Shown in pieces: positions 1 through 8,779 of a stretch of DNA of 64,000 nt (the stretch's first letter is position 1; each line of letters opens with the position of its first letter). The DNA is from Mobiluncus sp963511525 (GTDB lineage Bacteria; Actinomycetota; Actinomycetes; Actinomycetales; Actinomycetaceae): positions 62,001 to 126,000 of the forward strand of contig NZ_CAUPIY010000006.1 in NCBI RefSeq assembly GCF_963511525.1. The letters are read 5' to 3'. The position numbers and the translations under genes are program-made. Below the pieces are notes generated by a model that ran no database searches, was not told where the DNA came from, and worked only from the letters and a program-made list of their open reading frames with translations.

Positions 1-860
1 TCCTGCTCCAGAGGTTTCCCGCGGCGCAGCATCGCAGCTTTCTCAGCGGGGGTGGCTTCGCTGATACTGGCTCCGGCGGGCCGAATGGAGGCGGCCCCCA
101 CGATCTGTGGGGCGGTAGCGGTCAGTTCCTCATCGGAATCCACCACATCGGCAATCACGCAGGTCACGTTGTCGGGGGCGCCGCTTTTCAGCGCCAAACC
201 CACCAGGTCTTCGCAGCAGCTCTCCGGCGTTTGGCCCTCGGTGAGTACGGTGGCGATGGTTTCGGCGGAAACCACTCCGCTCAACCCGTCCGAACACAGC
301 AACCAGCGATCCCCCACCACGGCCGCACGCACGGACTCGTCCAAAGTCACGTCGCCTTGTGAATCCCCCAACACCCGCAACAACACGGAACGTTTCGGGT
401 GGTGCGCGGCCTCCTCCGGGGTCAGCTCTCCAGATTCCACCAGGTACTGCACAAAAGAATGGTCTTTCGTCACCTGGGTCAACTCACCGTCCCGCAACAG
501 GTAGGCTCGAGAGTCACCCACGTGAACCATCGCCATCTTGTTTCCAGACCGTAAAATTGCCACACAAGTGGTACCCAGACCCTGCAACTCCTCGTGGCTG
601 CCCGACAGCTCCACCAAATCTCGGTGAGCCTCCCCAATGGCATCACGCAGCAGGTTCAACAAGTCGTCAGCAGCGTGGGAATCTGCGTCCAGCGGAGCCA
701 AATGCGCCACCGCCACCGAGGAAGCAATGTCGCCTCCGGCGGGACCGCCCATTCCGTCAGCCAGCACCAACAGATGCGGCCCGGCATAGCCGGAATCCTG
801 GTTATTTTTGCGAACCAAGCCGACGTGAGAACGAGCCGCATAACGCAGTTGGATTGACAT
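1..860 (-). CDS. pstP: PP2C-family Ser/Thr protein phosphatase (partial)
   Basis: Metal-dependent phosphatase that would reverse Ser/Thr kinase (PknB-type) signalling in cell-wall and division control. Reading the minus strand from the ATG at 860, the frame stays open to the window edge (about 286 residues). PP2C motifs appear in order: ADGMGG near residue 38, VHVGDSRAYLLRDG, CSDGLSG, and DNVTCVIADV near 240. The C-terminus, which usually holds a linker and a membrane anchor, lies outside the window. The start overlaps the stop of fhaB (ATGA), so the genes are translationally coupled, as in the actinobacterial fhaA-fhaB-pstP-rodA-pbpA-pknA-pknB clusters. Family assignment is firm; the symbol follows that conserved context. 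Confidence 0.93.
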   Translation of the reverse strand, partial: MSIQLRYAARSHVGLVRKNNQDSGYAGPHLLVLADGMGGPAGGDIASSVAVAHLAPLDADSHAADDLLNLLRDAIGEAHRDLVELSGSHEELQGLGTTCVAILRSGNKMAMVHVGDSRAYLLRDGELTQVTKDHSFVQYLVESGELTPEEAAHHPKRSVLLRVLGDSQGDVTLDESVRAAVVGDRWLLCSDGLSGVVSAETIATVLTEGQTPESCCEDLVGLALKSGAPDNVTCVIADVVDSDEELTATAPQIVGAASIRPAGASISEATPAEKAAMLRRGKPLEQ

Positions 861-1324
861 CAGCGCAGCTCCACTATGGTTTGCCCGAAGCGAACCGGGG
901 TGTGTGCGCTGAGCGGGGTCGGGGAAGTAATCCGCACTCCTCCCACGACAGTCCCGTTGGTTGAGCCCAAATCCTCCACGAACCACTGGCCGTCTTGCGG
1001 ATAAATCCGGGCATGTTGAGCCGAAGCGTAGTCGTCATCCAGCACCAAAGTTGAGGTCGGGGCGCGTCCCACGATGACCGGCCTGTCGGTGAGCTGCAGG
1101 GAAGACCCCGTCAATGGCCCCTCGGTAACCAAAAGCGTGGACACCTGGGCGTCACGCTTCCGCTGTTTACGGCCTTTGGTGGGTTTTGCTGATTTAGCCT
1201 GGTCACGCCGTGTAACGACCGTACCATAGATATCACGGCTCAAAACCAGGATGGAACCTCCCACCAGGAGCCACAGCAGCACCAGGTATCCCAGGCGCAG
1301 TAAAGAAAAACTTAGTTCGTTCAA
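860..1324 (-). CDS. fhaB: FHA-domain membrane protein FhaB
   Basis: A 154-residue protein with one N-terminal membrane helix (about residues 10-28, rich in Leu/Val) and a C-terminal FHA domain (about 80-150). FHA domains bind phosphothreonine; the signature residues are visible: VGRAPTS, SAQHARI and DLGSTNGT. Related actinobacterial FhaB/FipA proteins recruit division or wall-synthesis partners in response to PknA/PknB phosphorylation. It lies between fhaA (16 nt upstream) and the PP2C phosphatase (4-nt overlap), in one minus-strand operon. The basic stretch after the helix (KGRKQRKR) is expected to be cytoplasmic. Confidence 0.88.
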   Translation of the reverse strand: MNELSFSLLRLGYLVLLWLLVGGSILVLSRDIYGTVVTRRDQAKSAKPTKGRKQRKRDAQVSTLLVTEGPLTGSSLQLTDRPVIVGRAPTSTLVLDDDYASAQHARIYPQDGQWFVEDLGSTNGTVVGGVRITSPTPLSAHTPVRFGQTIVELR

Positions 1325-1340
1325 CAGCTCGCCCCTAGCC

Positions 1341-2189
1341 TCACGATACTCGGGGTGGGGCGGCTTGGCGCCAGAAAATCATCTTGATGCGACCTGCCGT
1401 CACCACGTTGCGATCTAAGAGAGTAGCTTCGTTGACGCGGTTGCCTTCCACAAAAGTTCCGTTCGTGGACCCCAAATCGCGCAGCACGTAGTTGGTACCG
1501 ACCTGGACAATTTCAAAATGCTGATGGGACACCCCGGAATCGCTCAGGGCAATGTCCACGTTGCGTCCCCGTCCTACCACGGTACGCTCTCCCACCAGCA
1601 GGTAAGTCTGTCCCCCGACCACTTCCAACAGGGGTTTTTGTTCATGCTTGGCTAAAAGTTCGGATTCCTGCGGCGTGACCGTGCCGCCGGGATTCGCCGA
1701 GACCCCAGGAGCCGCGGATTCCACAGGTTTCCATTCCAGGTCCTCACTAGCGAGAGTCTGTGGCGGAGCCGGGTGCGGTTCGGGTTGGGAGGGCGGTGTT
1801 ACCGGCTGAGCTGGGGTTCCGGGTTCCACACCGGAAACCGGACGGGCCCCGGATACGGAACGAGCCTTAACTTCCAGGCGGTGCTGTTCGGGGTTCAGCG
1901 GGGTAAATTCGACATAAACCGAACCGGTCAAGGAATAATTTTGCTCAGTCGCGTAGGCGTTGGCATCACGCACAAACTCTTGCAGCAGGGCTTCCTTACC
2001 CCACTGTTCGAAAGCGGCGTCAGTCTCGGGAGAAATAGAAATCTCGAAATAGTTTGGTGCCACGGTGCGTTCACGAGACATCGGGATGGCACCCCGATCC
2101 ATGGCTTGTCGGATAGCCTGAGTCACATCTATAGGTTTGTCAGGGCCGGAACGATACACTTTGGATTTCACGCGGTCAAAGAACTCCAA
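1341..2189 (-). CDS. fhaA: FhaA-type protein (DUF3662 + FHA)
   Basis: N-terminal DUF3662-like region (about residues 1-110), a Pro-rich linker (about 120-150), then a C-terminal FHA domain with VGRGRNVDIAL, SHQHFEI and DLGSTNGTF. Such proteins act with PknB and MurJ in peptidoglycan regulation; that role is inferred from the family. Start choice: the longest frame begins with TTG at 2237. A strong AAGGAGG sits at about 2195-2201, directly before the TTG at 2189, giving a protein that begins LEFFDRVKSK, close to the usual FhaA N-terminus. I therefore prefer 2189 (282 residues). It is the first gene of fhaA-fhaB-pstP on the minus strand, about 100 nt after metI. Confidence 0.85.
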   Translation of the reverse strand: MEFFDRVKSKVYRSGPDKPIDVTQAIRQAMDRGAIPMSRERTVAPNYFEISISPETDAAFEQWGKEALLQEFVRDANAYATEQNYSLTGSVYVEFTPLNPEQHRLEVKARSVSGARPVSGVEPGTPAQPVTPPSQPEPHPAPPQTLASEDLEWKPVESAAPGVSANPGGTVTPQESELLAKHEQKPLLEVVGGQTYLLVGERTVVGRGRNVDIALSDSGVSHQHFEIVQVGTNYVLRDLGSTNGTFVEGNRVNEATLLDRNVVTAGRIKMIFWRQAAPPRVS

Positions 2190-2289
2190 AACCCCCTCCT
2201 TCCGAGAATCACCAACAGTTAAGACAGTCTGGGACAATTCTAACGGTATAACCCACGTAATTCGTTATTGAACTATCAGACCAGGGATT

Positions 2290-3063
2290 TTAGCGATGAT
2301 CCGCAACCCGGGTAAAGAAGTCCCCTATGGCCTGCAAAATAATGACGATAATGCCGATCACAATCAGCGAAACCAACAAGGTGTCGGCTTGGTAGCGCGA
2401 GTGGCCGTAATTAATGGCCAAAGAGCCCAAGCCTCCCCCGCCAAACGCCCCGGTGATCGCGGAATAACCAATGATGGTGATGACCAGCACGGTCGTGGAT
2501 TGAATCAGGGCAGGAAGAGCCTCGCGGACTTGCACGCCCCACATAATTTGGCTGCGGCTGGCACCCATCATTTGTGCCGCCTCAATCTTGCCGGAATCCA
2601 CACCCATAATGTTGGATTCGACCAGGCGGGCAAAGAATGGCGTGGCGCCGACAATAAGCGGGACACAGGCCGGCTGCCAGCCTATCGTGGTGCCTATCAG
2701 CAGGCGCGTAAACGGGAGAATGAATACTGCCAAAATCAGGAACGGCAGGGAACGCCCCAGGTTCACAATGAATCCCAAAATTTTGTTTACCGCAGCGTTG
2801 GGCATCAAGCCGGTTTTCGCCGTGGAAACCAGGAACAACCCCACCGGCAGACCAAACAGCACCGTGAACAGAGTCGAAACGGCTGTCATCGCTAAGGTCT
2901 CCAGGGTGGCAGGAAGCATCTCTCGCGTGATGGCGGGGTTGTCAAACCAGGTCGGATCGCCAGGTCCGGCGGGAAGTATGGATTGCACTGACGAAACAAT
3001 CGGGTTCACCTGGTTTACTAAATCAGCGTTGTGCGACAGCAGGGTGGGCAGGAGTTCCAGCAT
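2290..3063 (-). CDS. metI: Methionine ABC transporter permease MetI
   Basis: Integral membrane subunit of the D/L-methionine importer MetNIQ. The 257-residue protein has about five hydrophobic segments and the BPD_transp_1 EAA loop (EAAQMMGASRSQIMW). It is longer than typical MetI (about 217) because of an N-terminal extension of roughly 40 residues before the first helix. ATG at 3063 has GGAGG upstream inside the end of metN; the two genes are 1 nt apart, so they are coupled. The substrate-binding gene metQ is not adjacent but lies at 49949-50779. Confidence 0.92.
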   Translation of the reverse strand: MLELLPTLLSHNADLVNQVNPIVSSVQSILPAGPGDPTWFDNPAITREMLPATLETLAMTAVSTLFTVLFGLPVGLFLVSTAKTGLMPNAAVNKILGFIVNLGRSLPFLILAVFILPFTRLLIGTTIGWQPACVPLIVGATPFFARLVESNIMGVDSGKIEAAQMMGASRSQIMWGVQVREALPALIQSTTVLVITIIGYSAITGAFGGGGLGSLAINYGHSRYQADTLLVSLIVIGIIVIILQAIGDFFTRVADHR

Positions 3064-3064
3064 T

Positions 3065-4114
3065 TTAGATTTCCTCCTCCAAGTTCAAAGCCTCCAAAGG
3101 TCTGACGCTCGCATACACACCTTTGGCACGCATCGCCGCAATCAGACCGTTCATGTTTTCAGCCGAAACCGCCAAAGCTAGCCTTCCGACCTGTGTGTTT
3201 CCTACAGTTTCAAATGTTCCGGCAGCGATATCCGCCCCCGCGGCGGCAACCATCGACATCACGGCAGAACCGGTAGGTTTGCCCGGATTCGAGTTGAAAG
3301 CAATGTCCACCAGCGCGGCCGGTTTACCGTTCAGCACCGGCTCGCTCTTAACTTGCGGTCGGGGAACCAGGTCAAGCGCTAAACGGCTTTCTGGCTCGGT
3401 TAATATGTCCTCAACCGTGCCGGTTTGGATAATCTTGCCGTGTTCCAGCAGGGTGACGGAGTCACAAATTTCACGCACTACCGCCATCTCGTGTGTAATA
3501 ATCACCACGGTGACTCCCAAAGTTTCGGAAAGGTCACGAATCAGGTGCAGGACCTGACTGGTGGTTTCCTGATCCAGTGCCGAAGTCGGTTCGTCACACA
3601 ACAGAACCTGAGGACTGGTGGCCAGACCCCGAGCAATGCCGACCCGCTGCTTTTGACCTCCGGAAAGCTGAGAAGGATAGGACGAGGCACGATCCTCTAA
3701 ACCCACCAGCCGCAGCAACTCCATGACTTTTTCCTTGCGGTTGCCGTGCGGTACACCAGCCAGATAGAGGGGGTAGGCAACATTTCCGGCCGCGGTGCGG
3801 GAATCCAGCAGGTTCGCGGCCTGGAACACCATCCCGATTTTGCGTCGCGCCTGACGCAGTTCCGTCTCACTCAAGGCGGTCATTTCTTGACCGTCAAGGG
3901 TGATGGAGCCCGTGGTGGGTTTTTCCAACGCCGTCAAGCAACGAATTAAGGTGGATTTACCGGCCCCGGATTGCCCCACGATACCGTGAATCGAACCTTT
4001 GGCTATCGTCAGGTCAATGTTATCCAAGGCATGAACGGTTCCGCCTTCCGCGGACTTTACATGATAGATTTTGCTAACCCCGCTCAGGGTAATCATCGGC
4101 TCGCTTGTTTTCAT
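3065..4114 (-). CDS. metN: Methionine ABC transporter ATP-binding protein MetN
   Basis: ATPase of the methionine importer. Walker A GQSGAGKST (about residues 48-56), signature LSGGQKQRVGIARGLA, Walker B VLLCDEPTSALD, and a C-terminal NIL/ACT-like domain (about 270-350) that senses methionine for transinhibition in the family. The open frame continues upstream through the tRNA-Arg gene, which cannot be coding. ATG at 4114 (protein begins MKTSEPMITLSG) is the natural start, though its ribosome site is weak (AAGG); ATG at 4096 is an alternative. It forms an operon with metI. Confidence 0.93.
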   Translation of the reverse strand: MKTSEPMITLSGVSKIYHVKSAEGGTVHALDNIDLTIAKGSIHGIVGQSGAGKSTLIRCLTALEKPTTGSITLDGQEMTALSETELRQARRKIGMVFQAANLLDSRTAAGNVAYPLYLAGVPHGNRKEKVMELLRLVGLEDRASSYPSQLSGGQKQRVGIARGLATSPQVLLCDEPTSALDQETTSQVLHLIRDLSETLGVTVVIITHEMAVVREICDSVTLLEHGKIIQTGTVEDILTEPESRLALDLVPRPQVKSEPVLNGKPAALVDIAFNSNPGKPTGSAVMSMVAAAGADIAAGTFETVGNTQVGRLALAVSAENMNGLIAAMRAKGVYASVRPLEALNLEEEI

Positions 4115-4235
4115 CGCCTTATACCTTACCGGATTTTGTTGTAATTCCCGCAATAGTGTCCGTCTTGGGCTGGTTGACACCAGCCTGACCAAACAGCCCG
4201 AAAATGCGGAACAAATTGTGGGCGTTAAATGAGTT

Positions 4236-4272
4236 TTCCCCGGTCCGCTGGATCGCAGCGGATTCCGGGGAA
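4236..4272 (-). terminator. GC-rich hairpin after tRNA-Arg
   Basis: Two stacked inverted repeats, TTCCCCGG/CCGGGGAA and TCCGCTG/CAGCGGA, separated only by a 2-nt bulge, with a 5-nt loop. They begin 3 nt beyond the 3' end of the tRNA on its own strand. No T-tract follows on the minus strand, so this is either a U-less actinobacterial-type terminator or a tRNA processing structure. Confidence 0.55.
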
Positions 4273-4275
4273 CAG

Positions 4276-4348
4276 CGCGCCCGAAGGGACTCGAACCCCC
4301 AACCTTCTGATCCGTAGTCAGATGCTCTATCCATTGAGCTACGAGCGC
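4276..4348 (-). tRNA. tRNA-Arg(ACG)
   Basis: A 73-nt cloverleaf on the minus strand. The acceptor GCGCTCG pairs with CGGGCGC (one G-U), the D-arm reads AGCTCAATGGATAGAGC, the anticodon loop is CTACGGA (ACG), and the T-arm is GGGGG-TTCGAGT-CCCTT. CCA is not encoded. Position 34 A would be read as inosine after TadA editing; tadA is at 48638-49180. Confidence 0.95.
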
Positions 4349-4429
4349 TGAGGTCATTAAGTCTAGCCTTAACCTGCACGATTCCCCAAATCGACACTCT
4401 CCGGGCAAAAAATCCAGAGGAATCTGGCT

Positions 4430-5029
4430 TCATTCAAAGCGATTCCAAGAGGTCAATTTGTCAGCCTCGGTGATTTCACGCAACACTCGGCAGGGGTTGC
4501 CGATGGCCACGCAGTTATCGGGGATGTCTTTGACGACGATACTGCCCGAACCAATGACCACGTTGCTGCCGATGCTCACCCCCGGCAGGACTTGCACAGC
4601 GGCACCAATCCACACGTTGTTGCCCACGGTGATGCTGTGGCCGTACTCCAAACCTTGGTTTCGCCGCTCAAAGTCAATCGGGTGGCCCGCCGTGTGAAAT
4701 CCGCAGTTCGGAGCAATGAAAACATTATTGCCGAAAGTAATCCGGGCGCAATCCAGCATCACCGTGTTGTGGTTGGCGTAAAAATTTTCCCCGATTTCAA
4801 TGTTGTAGCCGTAGTCGCACCAAAACGGGGCGATGATGGTGAAATTTTGCCCGGTTTTGCCCAACAGTTCCTGCATGAGGCGGTGCTGGGCGGCGTGGTC
4901 AGAAGGTCGGATTTGGTTGTATTCAAGACACAAGTCTTTGGCGTGGTCTCTTTCGCCGCAAAGGGTGGGATCTCGGTCTGCGTTGTAGAGCATCTGGTTC
5001 AGCATTTTTTCTTTTTCAGTTAAACTCAC
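4430..5029 (-). CDS. Maltose/galactoside O-acetyltransferase family (LacA/Maa-like)
   Basis: Left-handed parallel beta-helix acetyltransferase that moves acetyl from acetyl-CoA to a sugar hydroxyl. The 199-residue length fits LacA/Maa. The N-terminal Mac domain (EKEKMLNQMLYNADRD) is followed by hexapeptide repeats from about residue 70, with the catalytic His region in PNCGFHTAGHP and GNNVWIGAAVQVLPGV. GTG start at 5029 with AAGGAG 5 nt upstream. The substrate cannot be told from sequence. It stands alone between tRNA-Arg and the TauE-like gene. Confidence 0.9.
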   Translation of the reverse strand: MSLTEKEKMLNQMLYNADRDPTLCGERDHAKDLCLEYNQIRPSDHAAQHRLMQELLGKTGQNFTIIAPFWCDYGYNIEIGENFYANHNTVMLDCARITFGNNVFIAPNCGFHTAGHPIDFERRNQGLEYGHSITVGNNVWIGAAVQVLPGVSIGSNVVIGSGSIVVKDIPDNCVAIGNPCRVLREITEADKLTSWNRFE

Positions 5030-5143
5030 CAGAACTCCTTTGTGATTGGCAGATAGCTTGTGAAGCTGCCGCGGCGAACAATCCCCTATCCACAGTGTAG
5101 AGCACTCACAGAACCGGAAACGAGACGAACCGGTCTTGTGACT

Positions 5144-5890
5144 TTAGGGCAGGCCGGGGAGGAACACGCTGATGATGACCCGCAAAGCCCCAAACGTGGC
5201 TAGGGCCAACGCCAAGTTGCGGGCCCACTGAGGCTTGACATATTTCTTTAGTAATCGTGAAATGACGGTGCCGGCCAAAATAGCCACCAAGATGGCGGCA
5301 ATCGTAGGGGCGGGTAGGGAGGTAAGTACGGCGTTTTGCCCGCCGAACCAGACTTTGCTGGCCACCACAATAATGTTGAAACACAGGAACAGCGGCTGCA
5401 AGGTGGCTGCGAACTCGCGCTGGGACCACCGGGTAGTTTGAGAGTAGGCCGCCATGACCGGGCCGGACTGAGCCACCAGGGCACTCATCATGCCCCCGAG
5501 GAAACCAAAGATCAGAGACCCCGAAAAGACGGGTACCGCCCGAAAACGGGGAGCAAAAATGGAAAAGAACACCATGGCCAACATAATGATTCCCACAAAA
5601 ATGGAAAATACACGGTCCGGCACAAACCGCAGTGCCACAACGGTAGCGAACAGCGCCGGCAAGGCGCTGAGCATCAGCAAGCGGAAACGATACCAGTTCA
5701 CGTCTCGAAAACCGGTCACGAACAGCAGTAACGTGACTAGACCGCCGCAAATGTTTCCCCACAGAATCCCGTAGTGAGCTCCGGCTGCCACCACGAAAAC
5801 CGGGACGGCAATCATGCCAAAACCCATTCCGGCCACACCCTGCACGCAGGTGCCCAGCAAGACGATTGCAGTCAAGAGGACCATTTCCAT
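5144..5890 (-). CDS. TauE/SafE-family sulfite exporter-like permease
   Basis: Multi-spanning membrane protein of 249 residues with about eight helices and the DUF81/TauE glycine-rich repeats (GMGFGMIAVPVF near the N-terminus; FGFLGGMMSALVAQSGP in the middle). The family moves sulfite, sulfonates or other small organic anions; the substrate here is unknown. The open frame extends to 5992 through a perfect palindrome that is more likely a terminator, so I place the start at ATG 5890; ATG 5884 is possible. No strong ribosome site is present. Confidence 0.82.
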   Translation of the reverse strand: MEMVLLTAIVLLGTCVQGVAGMGFGMIAVPVFVVAAGAHYGILWGNICGGLVTLLLFVTGFRDVNWYRFRLLMLSALPALFATVVALRFVPDRVFSIFVGIIMLAMVFFSIFAPRFRAVPVFSGSLIFGFLGGMMSALVAQSGPVMAAYSQTTRWSQREFAATLQPLFLCFNIIVVASKVWFGGQNAVLTSLPAPTIAAILVAILAGTVISRLLKKYVKPQWARNLALALATFGALRVIISVFLPGLP

Positions 5891-5954
5891 TACTTCACTA
5901 TATCGCCTCGCCGCGCGGCCCCCATCATGGAATATGTTTCCTAACTGTGGGAGA

Positions 5955-5990
5955 GTGCGGCTTGGCGCAATATATTGCGCCAAGCCGCAC
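5955..5990. terminator. 36-bp perfect palindrome
   Basis: The 18-base half GTGCGGCTTGGCGCAATA is followed at once by its exact complement, with no spacer. It lies 40 nt beyond the gluconokinase stop and upstream of the TauE-like gene, both on the minus strand. As RNA it would form a very stable hairpin, probably an intercistronic terminator without a clear U-tract. A symmetric protein-binding site cannot be excluded. Confidence 0.6.
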
Positions 5991-6030
5991 ATTTATCAGG
6001 GTGAGGAATTCAGCCGGGATTGGCCTAGCG

Positions 6031-7452
6031 TCACCGGCTGACATTGTCGCGATATGCCTCCAGGTAACGCTGATATTTCTGGGCCGTAATTTCGGCGTAT
6101 TCTTCCTGCGGGATGATTTCCTCGCCTACCGGCGGTTCGTAATCCTCTAAAGACAGGGTGCTATCCAGCAGATACGCCCCCCATAGGGCGGCGCCCATCA
6201 TGGAGTTTTGTTTCACCAGACAGGGGCTCAGGGTGTGTCCGAACACGTTAGCTGCCAACTGGGACCAGATGCTGGAGTGGAGGATTCCTCCCGAAATGAG
6301 GATACGCTCGGGTTCTCCGTTCAGTTTGGTTACGGCGTCGTAACACTGTTTGAGGTTGAACAACACCCCTTCCAATACGGCCTGGTAAGTCAGCTTGAAA
6401 TCGTGCTTTGAGATCAGGCCCAAGAAACCGCCCTTGCGCTTGTCCCCCCAGCCGGGGTTACGTTCCCCAAAAATGAAGGGTAGAAAGACCGGCGTATCGG
6501 CAGCGTAATCCATCCCCGCTTCGAGTTCGTCGTAAGTGGTGGGGCGCAGCGACAAACCTTTGAACCAATCCACTGTGTTGCAGGCTCCTGCCGTTGCAGC
6601 CCCGGAAATCCAATTCTTTGGTCCGATATAGCACCAGGTGGACATATCCGGGTGGAGCTGCGGTTGAGGGGACGTGACCCGTAAAGCACCGGACGTGCCT
6701 ACCGACAGTGTCATTTGCCCTTCGCGCAAGGCTCCCGAACCAAGCTGATTGAGAGACCCATCGGACATGGCGGGAACCACAGGGATTCCAGCCGGTAACC
6801 CCAAACTGGCTGCAGCTTGGGCGGAAAGCGGCGCCTGATAGTCGTTATCGACAATTTCTGGAAGCTGGGAAGGTTCGAGGTCAATCACCTCTAGCAGCTT
6901 TGGGTCGTATTTCCCGGTGGTGATATTAACCAGTCCGGAACCGGATGCCATACAGCGAGAAACTTTGATGGTTCCAGTCAAGCGATAGAAGTTATACGTG
7001 GCCTGGCCCATGGCGATGTAGGAAGAAATGTTGTATCCCTCTTCTTTGAGGAAGGCAAGTTTAAAGAAAGGATAGATAGCGTTGGGATAACCACCCGTGA
7101 GGTTATAGTATTCCCTGGTCAGCTGGGGTTTGCTGCGGAAAGCCTCAGCTTGGTCGGAAGCCTTGGTATTGGACCACTGCATGATGGGGGTCACCGGGTC
7201 CAAGTTAGGGTTGAACAGTCCGATGGAATGCCACACCCCAGAGAGAACAATGATGTCAATGTCTGTCCGACCCCGCAGAAGTTTCTTGGCTGCCGCCAAG
7301 CTCGCTTCATAAACCACCATGGGATCATGCAGGGTCAAATCATTATCCATGGGCGGATAGAAAGCATTTTCAACCGTAAAATCGTTCTTGACTGTGTCAT
7401 AGATCATCGCTTTGGCTGAACTGGTTGATGATTCGATAACTAAAACATTCAT
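6031..7452 (-). CDS. gntK: FGGY-family carbohydrate kinase, probable gluconokinase
   Basis: ATP-dependent sugar kinase of 473 residues with the FGGY two-domain layout: an N-terminal phosphate loop (ESSTSSAKAM, residues 7-16), the sugar-binding W-x-N-x-K segment (QWSNTKASDQ), and a C-terminal ATP site (SVGTSGALRV; SGGILHSSIW). FGGY gluconokinases share this length and WSNTKA-like segment, and the neighbours handle gluconate, so phosphorylation of gluconate to 6-phosphogluconate is the likely reaction; xylulose is less likely. ATG at 7452 has AGGAG upstream. It follows the 2-hydroxyacid dehydrogenase gene on the same strand after 65 nt. Confidence 0.85.
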   Translation of the reverse strand: MNVLVIESSTSSAKAMIYDTVKNDFTVENAFYPPMDNDLTLHDPMVVYEASLAAAKKLLRGRTDIDIIVLSGVWHSIGLFNPNLDPVTPIMQWSNTKASDQAEAFRSKPQLTREYYNLTGGYPNAIYPFFKLAFLKEEGYNISSYIAMGQATYNFYRLTGTIKVSRCMASGSGLVNITTGKYDPKLLEVIDLEPSQLPEIVDNDYQAPLSAQAAASLGLPAGIPVVPAMSDGSLNQLGSGALREGQMTLSVGTSGALRVTSPQPQLHPDMSTWCYIGPKNWISGAATAGACNTVDWFKGLSLRPTTYDELEAGMDYAADTPVFLPFIFGERNPGWGDKRKGGFLGLISKHDFKLTYQAVLEGVLFNLKQCYDAVTKLNGEPERILISGGILHSSIWSQLAANVFGHTLSPCLVKQNSMMGAALWGAYLLDSTLSLEDYEPPVGEEIIPQEEYAEITAQKYQRYLEAYRDNVSR

Positions 7453-7517
7453 CGCGCACTCCTAAAGTTCACGGCTTGTTTTCAGTATATCCACAGTGTC
7501 TTGCGCGGTGTACTGAT

Positions 7518-8492
7518 TCAAGAAATCGATTTAGAAGCCAGATTAGTTACCGGTTTACCTGCTAAAGCGTGCAACAGATTGTCTACCGCACCCCGTGCCA
7601 TGCGGATGCGGCTTTGGACAGTTTGGGCGCCGCTGTGCGGGGTGGCGATGACATTGGGGAAACGGAAAAGTTCGTGGTCGGGCGAGGGCGGTTCTTGCTC
7701 GTAAGCGTCCAAGGCGAGACCGGCGAGTTGACTGGCGTCCAGGGCTGCGGCGGCGGCGGACTCATCGATAATCCCCCCTCGTGAAGTATTAATCAAAAAC
7801 GTACCGGGAGACATGAGACGGAACATTGCAGCATCAAACAGATGTTCAGTCTCCCGCGTGAGCGGCAGATGTAGGGAGATGAAATTGCTCTCACGCACCA
7901 GGTCAGCCAGCTCCATGCCCTGAACCGTCGGGTCGGTGTCGGGGTCAAAAAATGGGTCGTAAACCAGCACTTTCATCTCCAGACCCGTGACCAACCGGCG
8001 CAAAGCCCGCCCGATTGAGCCATATCCCACAATCCCCAAAGTGGCTTGCGACAACTCGGTACCCACCACGCGCAACCACTGTCCCTGCCGAGTCGTTTCG
8101 TTCAACTGGGTAACGTGGCGCGCCAGGGCAAACATACTGGTCAAGGCCATTTCGGCAACCGCGATGGAATTTGCTCCCGGAGTGTTGGTCACCACGACTC
8201 CGTTGTGGCCAGCAGCCTGCAAATCGACCCGATCAACCCCCACACCGTAACGAGAAATGACTCGCAGGTCAGGGAGCTGATGCAAAACCTCGGCTGAAAA
8301 ATCGTCCAAACCCGCCAAAATCCCCACGCAACCGCGAGCGGCTTCGACCAGCTGGTCGGCGTCTAAGGGTTTGCCTGACTGGTTATAAGCCACCTCGTAG
8401 CCGCTGTCTTGCAAGAGATCGCGGGCAAACTCCAGCTCCGCTGAGGCAAAAGAGGTGGGTGTCACTAATATCTGTGGTTGATGGTTCTTCAT
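7518..8492 (-). CDS. D-isomer-specific 2-hydroxyacid dehydrogenase
   Basis: NAD(P)-dependent dehydrogenase of 324 residues. The Rossmann motif GIVGYGSIGRALRR (about residue 150) is followed by the family triad: Arg in INTSRGGIIDE, Glu in DAYEQEPP, and His in TPHSGAQT. The relatives include phosphoglycerate, glyoxylate and 2-ketogluconate reductases. Placed at the head of the leftward arm of a gluconate/idonate block, it may reduce a keto-gluconate, but this is inference; a SerA-type role is not excluded (there is no C-terminal ACT domain). ATG at 8492. Confidence 0.85.
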   Translation of the reverse strand: MKNHQPQILVTPTSFASAELEFARDLLQDSGYEVAYNQSGKPLDADQLVEAARGCVGILAGLDDFSAEVLHQLPDLRVISRYGVGVDRVDLQAAGHNGVVVTNTPGANSIAVAEMALTSMFALARHVTQLNETTRQGQWLRVVGTELSQATLGIVGYGSIGRALRRLVTGLEMKVLVYDPFFDPDTDPTVQGMELADLVRESNFISLHLPLTRETEHLFDAAMFRLMSPGTFLINTSRGGIIDESAAAAALDASQLAGLALDAYEQEPPSPDHELFRFPNVIATPHSGAQTVQSRIRMARGAVDNLLHALAGKPVTNLASKSIS

Positions 8493-8779
8493 GGTGTTCT
8501 CCGTGGCGGCTCAATAAATATGGTCAGCGTTGAAAACCATCCTAGTTCCCTATCGTTGTTTGTGGCTGGCCCGCGCGACGCCTTCGGGCGAATCGTCTAA
8601 AAATCTCATTATCTGCACCTGCGCAGCTATTTCAACCAAAAACGCGGCGCGTTCCAGTAGACTTTGGGTACATATCGACCGCTGAGTGCCGGCCAACAGG
8701 GTTCTTGATGAGGACTGTTGGGGTGTTTGGTGGCCAACATACAAGTGAGAGTTTGCTCTATGTTCAAAGGAGAGTTTAG
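8493..8779. promoter_or_regulatory. Divergent control region of the gluconate/idonate block
   Basis: This 287-bp gap separates two divergent gene sets of one pathway and must contain both promoters. Near the permease it holds an inverted repeat TGTTGG-N12-CCAACA (about 8716-8741) and a second GGCCAACA (about 8692). These are operator candidates for an unseen regulator. AAGGAG lies 8 nt before the permease ATG. A short minus-strand open frame here resembles no known protein. Confidence 0.45.

Noticed and set aside
4115..4408. Upstream extension of metN through 4408
   Set aside because: It would run through the intact tRNA-Arg gene; MetN begins naturally at 4114.
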